Below, one piece after another: positions 54,966 to 64,000 of a stretch of 64,000 nt of DNA (position 1 is the first letter of the stretch; the number at the start of each line of letters is the position of its first letter). The notes under the pieces are model-generated. The model made no database searches and was not told where the DNA came from. It saw only the letters and a list, made by a program, of their open reading frames with translations. The stretch comes from Tenebrio molitor (taxonomy: Eukaryota > Arthropoda > Insecta > Coleoptera > Tenebrionidae). The position numbers and the translations under genes are program-made. The stretch covers positions 13,888,001 through 13,952,000 of the forward strand of contig NC_091046.1 of NCBI RefSeq assembly GCF_963966145.1. The letters are read 5' to 3'.

Positions 54966-56058
54966 TAAATAAATCTCCATAATAATTTTCAAAACTGGTT
55001 GAATGTGTCTAAAATTTACAATAACTTCAAAATCAAGGAGAGCTTAAACGAAAGATGACAAGTGGCGTAAAACTGTATGAGCTTTCAAATTAAAAATATG
55101 ATTGAATCTTTAATAAATTCACGTAATTCTTTTAAACTAGTCCTTAAAAAGTGTTTAGTTAGATACAAGAATCGATCAATAGTTGTGTATGTTATTTATT
55201 TTTGGGAGGAAGTTTGATGTTCGAGGTAGAAAACAAGTTCTTACAAGATTGGGTCCGAAATAAAATCCTTTCCTTATACCCTTCCATTGAGCGGAGTGTT
55301 CCTTATTTTTTATTCAAGTGGTTTTAAATCGGATTACGGGAAAGGTCTGTATTTAGAAACTACCTCCAATATTTATAATATGGAAATTTCGTTACGAGTA
55401 CATCACCAACAACTGTAAACGTTTGTGTAAACCAATTCGGATACACCGATTTTATTCATTTGATTATTTAAGATGAAACTAAATTTTCAGAAGAGTTTTT
55501 CGGACATTATAAAAAGCTTTATGAACGTATTCTTCCGTAATAATTAAAATGATAATTTAACACAAACAAATACACTAACATTTTTCTTAGAATCGTACTC
55601 CCAAAAGAACTTAATTAGGTTCAGACCACTGCGCTTTTGTTGAGTATTTATTAAAAACAGACAAAAGCCTTGATAAATACAAAAAAGTGTGTTTATGAAT
55701 GGGAAGGATTCTTCTAGCAAACGCAGCTCAAAGCATTACATTTCAACTCATTTGATTGACTGACAGTAGTGAAACTATTTTTCTAGACGACATTCACTTT
55801 CAATAACAAATTAATGGTTTAAGCATATACACAAATAATAAAGTGACTAGGTAGTGTGCCTTTGTAAGTAAGAATTTAGACTTTATTTTGATCTTTTTGA
55901 TATCCGTATTTTTTCTACTAAGGCAATTCCGTCTTCCTATAAATTATTAATAGCGATTATTCAGAAAAAGGGAGTTTAAAACTAAAAGTGCTGACCTACT
56001 GGTAAAATCATCAAGTCTGAATATTAATTAAATATTACAAATTAAACTTATACACATA
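54966..56058. other. AT-rich spacer
   Basis: Nothing supportable. Confidence 0.3.
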
Positions 56059-56410
56059 CAGGTTGTCCCAGAACTGGCGTACATCCCGTTAACTGCAAAT
56101 GTAAATATTTATTCTGAAATGGATTCTGCAAGAAAAATTGTTTAAATCCTTTTGTTCTTAAGTTACAACGATTTTAATTTAACCAATCATCGTAGACAAA
56201 TATGAATTCAATCCATGGAATTCAATCCTAGGAAACAAGAGCCCACGGTAGATTTATCTGTAATCTTTCTGTTGTGATTGGCTAACTCAAAATTGCTGTA
56301 GTTTAAAAACTACATATAAGGTTAAACAAAAAAATTCCAGTGAAATCTTTCTCAGCAGAAAGAGCGGAGCACGTGGTTAAGGGGATATACGCCAGTTCTG
56401 GGACAGCCTG
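56059..56410. mobile_element. 352-bp TA-flanked MITE (family CAGSYTGTCCCAGAAC), copy 2
   Basis: CAGGTTGTCCCAGAACTGGC and GCCAGTTCTGGGACAGCCTG pair, continuing GTACATCCC / GGGATATAC; TA at 56057-56058 and 56411-56412. Confidence 0.88.
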
Positions 56411-56519
56411 TATAAAATCTAACGTAAAGAATAAATTTTGTAAAATCTTCGCAGAATCTGTAAAAATTTGCTCTACTGACTAAAAACTCTTTTTTTATAT
56501 ATGCACTGGTAAAATATTA

Positions 56520-56841
56520 AGCTAGTGTGACACGGTACAAAATTTCACAGAAAATTTACCAGGAAATGTTTGAGAAAATTTAGTAGTAAATTTATAAGAA
56601 ACTGGCAAGTAGTCTGTTTGCAACGTGTTCTAAAATTTTGAGTAAAAATGTCAGAAAATCTGCGCAGAAGCTACAAATTGCATCAGCTGAGCGTTATGAC
56701 TACACAGTGCTAAAGACCCAATAGAATCGCGCAAATTTTTGCTTATTTTTATTTGGATTTAGAACACGCAGTGGTAAATTTCTGCAAAAATGTACTATGT
56801 ACTAAATTTTCTGTGAAATTTAGTACCGTGTCACACTAGCT
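56520..56841. mobile_element. 322-bp TIR element with TTA flanks
   Basis: AGCTAGTGTGACACGGTAC and GTACCGTGTCACACTAGCT are perfect inverses, with TAAATTTTCTGTGAAATTT / AAATTTCACAGAAAATTTA inside. TTA at 56517-56519 and 56842-56844 suggests a 3-bp PIF/Harbinger-type target duplication. Confidence 0.85.
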
Positions 56842-56844
56842 TTA

Positions 56845-57707
56845 GAAATATGTAATACTAAAGTTTATATACTGCGTGTCACAATTTATCTGAAGATATT
56901 TTAATATTTTCGTTATTTTTAGAAGTAAAAATTAGAATTTCTGCAGCAACTTCATGAGTTGCATCTTTTGAAGTACTCAATCCAATTATAAGTTGTAAAC
57001 CCAACCAACTCCAAGTTCGCGAATAGGACCAATTTTCGACATTTTGCTTTGCGTTGGAGATATCGCAAGATGTTATTATAAAAACTTGTTCAGAATCCAA
57101 TTTTGGTCCCTTCATACCAGTTTTAACGCAAGATTCGCATTTTAATTTTTTCAAGTGATTTTCTACAGTTAATTGTTTCAGTATCATTCATGTCTTATTT
57201 ATTAAATACATAATTGTTTCAGTTTTTATTGAATAAAGAATAGTTAATTTGTCATTGTTTTTTTATTTGTTCTTGACAAATTCCTTTTTTTCCACGGAGG
57301 TTTATTCAAAACTGAATATATATTGCCTTGAAATTCGAAACATGAGGTCTAAATTGGATTCTGACTGTCTTCATCTTAAGTGTGACATATTGTATACATC
57401 ATTATGTGTCATAATGTAGTGTTAGTGTATTTTTTTATATTCTAGATAATTTTTTACATCTGAAATTAGCGCACTACAACTACATAAGACAATAAAATTT
57501 CTTCTTAATAGTGAGATATATTGTTAGTTTGAATTTGTAATAAAACCATATAACTCTAAAAATACAATTATTATAAATCTTTTTATCAAAATTCAGAAGG
57601 CCATACATTTTCATAGTATATTACATTTTCCACTGTGGTATTTATTGTTCACTCTGAAGGGGAAAATTGAAAATATGTACAGTGTGGAACAAAATGATTG
57701 TCATCTA
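56845..57707. other. AT-rich block with one 102-codon minus-strand frame
   Basis: The frame 56879-57187 (minus) includes SWLGLQLIIGLSTSKDATHE and SKNNENIKISSDKL. A faint likeness to the C-terminal region of insect chemoreceptors was considered, but the expected following motif is absent. Otherwise nothing supportable. Confidence 0.2.
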
Positions 57708-57809
57708 CGGGGTCATTATAAATGTTTGTAACAACTAGTGGGCGTAGCAGCGCAACTAAAGCATTGCGCACAGCCACCTACGGTGGTACAATCATTTATA
57801 ATGATCCTG
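57708..57809. mobile_element. 102-bp TA-flanked MITE (family CRGGGTCATTATAAAT), short relative
   Basis: CGGGGTCATTATAAATGTTT and ACAATCATTTATAATGATCC followed by TG pair, flanked by TA at 57706-57707 and 57810-57811. The tips match 19305-19534; the middle differs. Confidence 0.87.
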
Positions 57810-58001
57810 TAGTTAGCTTTGGAATTTTTTCACATGCAAATTTTCGTGCACCGCTCTACTCTTTTTGAAGTGACCTTGAAGTTCTGTCGATAAATGTCAT
57901 CAATCAAATTGGCAATTATTACAATTTATTGAATTGAATTAACAAATGATTAAAATGTATAAACTTCGTTCAGCGAGAGAGTGGGAGATTTTAATAGTTA
58001 T

Positions 58002-58690
58002 TTAATAAACTAGTTTGTTAATGAAGGCGATTAATAATCGAAACTGTTTAAAGCACGAACGAGTGTAGCGAGTGAATGGCTTTAATAGTTGAGATTATTA
58101 ATCGCCCATTAACAAAAGAGTTGATTACAAAATTTTTTCGTTGATCGCAAACTTTTTTTTTTGGTGACAAATTTTGAAATTAAAGCCAAATCAAAACCAA
58201 TTTCATCTTTTTCCATAAAGATGACACCTTATAAATACCTTCATCCATTTTTTTTGTCCTCAGGGTAGGCCATTTTTAAATTTTTCAACACTTTCCATTC
58301 ACTTTTCCACAAAGAATGTCAGAAGACGTCAACTCCATTCACATTCAATTTCACGTAAAAATCACGGTTGCTAAGGAAACCTAGTTACCTTTGAAAAATA
58401 TGACATGCGAATTATAATCAAAAATGTCGGCTTTTGAAAAAGTGAATTCGTAATTATGCAGTTATGGAGCTATAAAATATAGAAAACCCTGCTGCACTAC
58501 CTGCTGCAGTGTTAGTAAGTGCAAATAATGCATGTTCGAGGTTGTTTATACATCAAAATAGCATCAAAACGTCAAAATCGCAAAAATCGTTGATTAATGA
58601 AAAATAGTGTATTAATGAGGTCCATTAATACAGTATAATTTAGACAAAATAATTCATTAATATTGAAATTAACAAGCGGTCAACGGAAAA
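58002..58690 (+). repeat. 689-bp dispersed repeat, copy 2
   Basis: Aligns with 35808-36491 throughout. Its hairpin (58002-58130) has the same loop with one change (GAGTGTAGCGAGTGAATGG). Differences are mostly single bases and short T-run length changes, so the two copies are relatively young. Confidence 0.9.
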
Positions 58691-58808
58691 TTATATTAAA
58701 TTAACCCAACACTACAAAATGCACTAGAATACATTAATTAGAGCATAATTTCAGGGAACAAATGTTACTGCTTGAAGGATATAGTACAAATTCTACGTCC
58801 GCTAGGTA

Positions 58809-59062
58809 AAGTCCTCGTCGAAAAATAGTCAATTTTGACTTAAATTGTAAATCATTTTACAATAGGAGAAAAAATCCTCTCATAAATAAGGAGGGGTTGT
58901 TAGTTTACCTGATGTTTGCCCTTCCTTGAGTCAGTCCTGCACAACAAATGGGAAATTAAATTAGAGTGTACGAGTATAATGGAATTATTTACGGTATTTT
59001 CTCTCCTATTGTAAAATGATTTACAATTTAAGTCAAAATTGACTATTTGTCGACGAGGACTT
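58809..59062. mobile_element. 254-bp TA-flanked MITE with about 70-bp arms
   Basis: AAGTCCTCGTCGAAAAATAG and its inverse, continuing through TTTTGACTTAAATTGTAAAT and TTTTACAATAGGAGA, are flanked by TA at 58807-58808 and 59063-59064. The terminal AAGTCC is shared with the element at 11015-11512. Confidence 0.9.
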
Positions 59063-59064
59063 TA

Positions 59065-59890
59065 CTACATTCTCTACGTAGAATTTAGTGCTTTTATGTC
59101 AACCAATCTCTTGCTGGACAAACTATACCATGCAAGAAAACACTTTCATTATTGAGGCGTATTTCCGAACTCATCTTCGCAGTAGGTAAATCACATTTTG
59201 GATGTATATTTTGAGGTTGGGGTACTGGGGTATTATTGAAGATCATTTTATTCCACACTGTATTAGGTTGTTGCTTTGATTTTTGAATCTGTAGGTTCGT
59301 TCTTTTCATCGTGGTGCAATAAACTAAGGTATAATTACTTATTCGTACTCAAATTATATTGTTGCTCTATTGCATGTCTCATGTCCTTCTATTTACGAAT
59401 TCCGTTAATTTCTCGCTGTGAGCATGAAGATACAGACCAAAATAAAAATCTAATTTATACGTAGTACTTCGAAATATTTATTGCTTAGATAATACAGTTA
59501 GTCAGACAAAGTTGATCTATATGTGTTTTTAGTAAAAAGATAAAGCATCTTGTATAACTGTATTGGCTTTTTTCTTCTTTTGATGAATTCAGCCACCCTT
59601 TAGTAAAATCCACTTATCGTCCAGTCAATCACCTTGTAACTGGAGTTAATACCGTTAATACATACTTATTTGAAAGGAAACATTATTTCATTATTATTTT
59701 TTAAGATGAACGGAATAAAAATTACGTTAAAATTACATGAAATTGGTTAGAGATTAGACATCAGAACAATTTTAAACCCGTATGGAAACAACATGGAAAA
59801 TTCCGTTCATCAGAAAATTCATTAAGTAAGTACATAGTTAAGAATTGTAAAATTCCACTGAAGATTTTCAGAATATAATCAGCTATAATA
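59065..59890. other. AT-rich spacer
   Basis: Nothing supportable. Confidence 0.3.
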
Positions 59891-60216
59891 CAGGGTTATT
59901 ATAAACGATTGTAGTCAAAGCAGGCCATGCCCATGTTATGGAATTTTTGCCGCTTTCATGTGAACTGACATTTTTTGTCGCTGTCGCTGTCATTTTTTAG
60001 GTGAAAAGTGCGGTGATGAGATTTTTTTTTTTAATTAACGATTGGATCCAAAAAGATTGAGTTGTTTTGCAACCAATTCTAGAAATATTGAGTTGTTTGC
60101 ATCCAATGTAACTCACTTATTCACATGATTTTGATGTTTTTCTATGGAGCGGCAACCATAAATTTTACATTCAGTTTTGACGCCTATTTGGACTACAATC
60201 ATTTATAATAACACTG
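59891..60216 (+). mobile_element. 326-bp TA-flanked element, full copy of the 41373-41675 family
   Basis: The tips CAGGGTTATTATAAACGATT and ACAATCATTTATAATAACAC followed by TG are flanked by TA at 59889-59890 and 60217-60218. The interior carries a duplicated block GATTGAGTTGTTTTGCA / TATTGAGTTGTTTGCA. The tips resemble the CRGGGTCATTATAAAT family. Confidence 0.88.
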
Positions 60217-60571
60217 TATAACGAATGGTATGATTATAATCGATGATTTCGACAATATCTTACGATATCAATGTGCTTCTTCGATTATTAATCACGAGTC
60301 AATATTTCATGACGAAACATGTACATACTCGCATATGAATTTGAATAAATAAAGAACGTTGGTTATGTTTTTTGCTAACTGAATTTTTTTTTATCTACTT
60401 AATTATTGCTTCCTCAAACCAGCTAAGTACTATTCCGGCCAAAAAATTTCGTCCACCTTTTTCCTGTCATTTCACAAAAATTGGGTGTAGTTTAACCTTG
60501 ATTGTCATTATGATTGACGTTTACAAATTAAAATTTGAAATTTATTAGTGTCACCCATAAGAACATATTAT

Positions 60572-60805
60572 CCGTTCACGATTGTTTCAAATTCGGACTG
60601 TCTATGAAAATCTGACATTTTAGTTGGCAATATTGTGATTTGGCATAATAAATCTATTTTAGGTTATAATTGAATTACACTGAATCAATTAGGGAATTGA
60701 CAACAAGACGAATATTTAATAACGAAACGTCATATGACAGGACCTGACGCCAATCTAACAAAAAAATATCGTGGCCTTCTGCGTGTTTAAAACAATGGTG
60801 AACGG
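60572..60805 (-). mobile_element. 234-bp MITE (family CCGTTCACGATT), copy 2
   Basis: Inverse of 10501-10855 with an internal deletion. The ends are CCGTTCACGATTGTTTCAAA and TTTAAAACAATGGTGAACGG. Flanking duplications are not obvious. Confidence 0.83.
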
Positions 60806-60931
60806 CATATACACACAATTTGATTGACATATGTCAACATGTGAAGTGAGGTTATTCGTTCCTAAAGGCTGCTTTACAGCATACGTGAGTAGAATGACAG
60901 TTGTGAACGGAATTTTTTCTCCGCCATTGTA

Positions 60932-61146
60932 CAGTGGCGAGCACGGAATTTCGCACACATCGGACATTTCACTGACATTTAATTTTATTAAAATGAGATA
61001 CTGGCGGCAGTTTCGTGACAGTTTAGGTGAAACATCAGTCATGATCACATATAATCATGATTGATTATAATGACAATAAAGCTTAGACTAGATAGTTTTT
61101 TTTAATGACATACAAATTGGTGTGCGAAATTCCGTGCTCCCCACTG
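60932..61146 (+). mobile_element. 215-bp TA-flanked MITE (family CAGTGGCGAGCACGG), copy 3
   Basis: Same orientation as 16230-16441; TA at 60930-60931 and 61147-61148. It differs from copy 1 at few positions. Confidence 0.92.
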
Positions 61147-61599
61147 TACATCTCGCCAAAGATTAGTACAGCTTCTTTCAGTTGATAATTGTCGCTTAAC
61201 CCCTTACTACCTTATTTCAGCCAATTAAAATCGTTGAAACGAATTATGCCCTCAAGCTACGAAAACAATATTTTGCTAAATATTTTTTTAGGATGATTGG
61301 TGATTCTATACAAACTTCAGAGCAAAACATAATTAGTGGTTTTTATAAAAACGAAGTGGTTTATCAAAAATACGACTGAATAACGGTAGCAAAGTCTCAT
61401 TTACAAACGTCCACACTAGTTTTAACCTGTAACAAATCATTTTAGCATTTAGTTTTAAAACTATTATAAAATAACACTGAAATATGAAGTAGAGTTTTGA
61501 AAGCATCACAACACACTGATCAGCGAGTTGGTTTAAAACTTCCTGTATTTTTAGAATATTTCTATCATCTTTCGATGCAGCAATCGTCCATATCTAGGT

Positions 61600-61990
61600 G
61601 GCATAATCAAGCAGCGAGACGCACCTTCATCTGTTCGCACTGTCGAAAAATATGTCAGTGACAAACATAAGATCGTGCGTAGTTGTAGCTCATAGTAGGC
61701 AGGTAGTTATATTTTTTAACATAATTCATTATGTATGATGGGTAAAAATCCGTTAATCGTGGATGTTCGTGTGGAATCGTGAGCGGGCGTGCGTTGTTGA
61801 ATAGCCATCGTGACAAGCGTAGCAGGGCTCAAAGCCCGGGCTTGGCTGTTGGCTGCTTAGTTTCGTTGTAGAGTGTTGTGGTTGTACGTATTGTGTTTTA
61901 TGTGAACACAACTGACAGACGTCTTGTCAATAATCAAGTACCGTTCCACCTACCGGTATGTGTTAAAAAGTAAACAATCGAGTGATAAAT
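61600..61990 (+). promoter_or_regulatory. CpG-bearing region, possible promoter and non-coding first exon
   Basis: From about 61750 the composition shifts (GTGAGCGGGCGTGCGTTG, AAGCGTAGCAGGGCTCAAAG, CAAAGCCCGGGCTTGG) and lacks repeats. ACCTACCGGTATGTG at about 61950 would serve as a splice donor on the plus strand. No open frame begins here. This is inference from composition and one splice-like site; a worn transposon is an alternative. Confidence 0.25.
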
Positions 61991-64000
61991 AGCAATTGTG
62001 ATTTGTGGCTTGTGTTTGTGTTCCAGTGAACCAAGTTTTCGTACATGTGAAATTGTTTAGGTTAGTTTTTTGGGGCTTTATTTATAGTGTCACCTGTTCA
62101 CTATTTAATTTACGCTCACTTGTGAATTGGTTATTTAAATGTTTCTTAATAGATGTGGATATTTACCGCATCCATGACCTACAGAATTGTTACGTAGTGT
62201 AAACAAACCGTTGACATGAATTTATTCGTTAGTATCTTAACACATAACTTTCTTCATTTTATTTCGTCTTTTCCACATTCTGCAACCGAGCACAATCTTT
62301 TTTTTTGTTGATGATACAAGGTAACGACCTTCTAACATTTCAATTTGATGCGTTGTTGCAATAAACTGTCGTAAACATGATTATTAAATGATGGGTGGAA
62401 GAATTCATAATATATTTTCTGTTTATCGTTCTCAAGTTATTAATTAACTTGTAAATTTTTGTTTTTAAAGAAATGTCATGATCACTTGTAAAAAGATTCG
62501 TTCTTCGATTACAAATCGTTGCCGGTTTACAATTGACACAACTCAAATTTGGTAAAAACTACTCGATTTTTTTGAAGAATGATTGTTTTGTCTATGATAC
62601 TTTTATTTTTGACAATACAATAGGCAATTCAAAAAATTAACCTTCTTTGTTCGATGCCTATTCACGATATTTGTCACAAAATGCTTTTCCTAGATTTTTT
62701 TCAGCATTAGTAATTAGTACTCATTTTTTGCAACATGATTTTACTTTTACTAATCTAACAAGTACGCTAATAAATCAATGATCAAGAATAAAAAATTGAC
62801 TCTTCACTTGTGACGTGCGAATTTTCTGACATGTACTATTTTAAACAGTTTGACATTTTTTATTGTTGGTCACGTTACTTACTTTTGGAATGACTGAATT
62901 CGTTGTAACATTTATAATGTTTTTTAACACTCAGAAATCCTTCATTTCACACTTTGCATTTTTACTTATAAATATGATACCTAGGTACTTCGGTTTGTTT
63001 GTCATCTTTTCTTTTCGTTTTCTCACAGTATTGGTTCCAACTCTTGCCTCTTATGTGCATATATGTATATATGATTGCATAGTAGAACAAAAAATCAAGG
63101 TCATTTCCGGTTTTACCACAGGCGTCTGTTTGGGTACCTGAATAAATAATTTTGTTCATTATAGCCTTTTGTGAATTTCAGATTGTAGGGTAATTATAAT
63201 GTGAAGGGGGATTTCAGTGTTTAGCTGGTTGCAACTAAAGTGGTGTGTATCACGCAATTCCGCGAAAGCTGCGTAATCTGGATTTCATTATTTTTTTACA
63301 ATTTTGATGAATCAGGGGGATGACAATAATACCTAACTTTATTAAATTGCAATAAAGAGCACATCAATATTTTATAGGCGTACTGGGAGAAAAATAGTCT
63401 CATTTAACAGCGGCGTAGCTTGAAGCAGGATGTTCATGTTTGACTTTATATGACAATTATTTGATTTTCTGTCGACCTGGCAGGATGATGAACATCTTTC
63501 GAGTGTTCAGCTTCTAAGCAATATTTTCCGAGGGTTACAATACTGGATTTTCTTTATGTCGTCTGTTTAAATTGAAACTGACAAGTTCACAAGTAATTAA
63601 TAATCTATTGAAAAGTTTTGTGAAGACGTTTGTAATTTTGCTTTATCTTGAGTTGGATCGACTGATTTGCGATCTCCTTTCCACGAGTGTACAATAAATT
63701 TCAGTTTACAGGAACCACGTCTGGGGTAGAAATCTTTATTTTATTGCTCCTACATTATTTTTAAAAGTTTACAGCAACCTTTTACACTGGACCTGAGCCA
63801 TATTGAGCGTTCTGTATCAGTATCACAGAAAGTATTTTGGGTATATAGATAGCATTGATTATATTGTAGTGTTTGTTTAAAGCTAAACATTAATTACACA
63901 TAACGCCAAAGGAAACAAAAAGTTTATAAAAAAATAAAAATTCAATTCCGGTAGTTTTTTGAAAGAAACGTAACTGCATTAGCCAAAAAAGTGGCACTTG
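61991..64000. other. AT-rich end of window without assignable genes
   Basis: Short frames only (for example 62005-62202 and 62863-63141), none recognisable. No terminal-repeat element seen. If 61600-61990 is a first exon, this would be its first intron. Confidence 0.3.

Noticed and set aside
60755..61064. Frames on both strands near 61 kb
   Set aside because: They are shadows of the 215-bp MITE and its flank.

Overview
This window looks like non-genic DNA from an arthropod nuclear genome, most likely an insect and possibly a beetle. It is strongly AT-rich, has no bacterial-style operons, and holds many insect-type transposable elements: Tc1/mariner, Jockey-like and RTE-like elements and TA-flanked MITEs. 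The species cannot be named from the sequence. I found no convincing intact host protein-coding gene. The only clearly functional-looking gene is a tRNA-Ile (anticodon AAU) at 37144-37217, followed by a Pol III T-run.

Layout. 0-4.5 kb is a packed array: a 1.6-kb TIR element, a 356-bp MITE, a nearly full-length but dead Tc1 transposase (minus strand) broken by another MITE, two small MITEs, and a hairpin/minisatellite repeat. 5.5-9.4 kb holds inverted pairs of TA-flanked MITEs and a 701-bp element with very long inverted repeats. 9.6-10.3 kb is the 3' end of an RTE-like LINE. 10.5-12.9 kb is a nested set of TIR elements. 15-19.9 kb holds a further series, including a 1.4-kb TIR element (17796-19170) that carries a reverse-transcriptase-type C-terminal domain split by a second insertion. 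20-28 kb is mostly plain AT-rich DNA with three palindromic MITEs and a 371-bp element with about 80-bp arms. 28.4-33.1 kb is the best-resolved nest: a mariner derivative with a MITE inside its terminal repeat, next to a degenerate Jockey LINE (minus strand) that is itself split by a 1179-bp mariner derivative. 33-37 kb holds CpG-bearing palindromes and one copy of a 685-bp repeat; the other copy is at 58 kb. 37.2-64 kb is mainly unannotated AT-rich sequence with scattered MITEs, one GC-rich island near 47 kb and one CpG-bearing region near 61.7 kb that could be a promoter or first exon.

The most unusual pattern is a set of at least ten palindromic islands of about 80-130 bp. Their arms are unrelated in sequence, but their short loops look alike: two GAG or CGAG words on the same strand around a small CG-containing core. 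They are listed individually and discussed as the leading finding. All transposon coding regions seen carry stops, frameshifts, truncations or internal deletions, so the window reads as a transposon graveyard around a tRNA locus. Family names rest on recognised motifs and visible terminal repeats, not on database searches.
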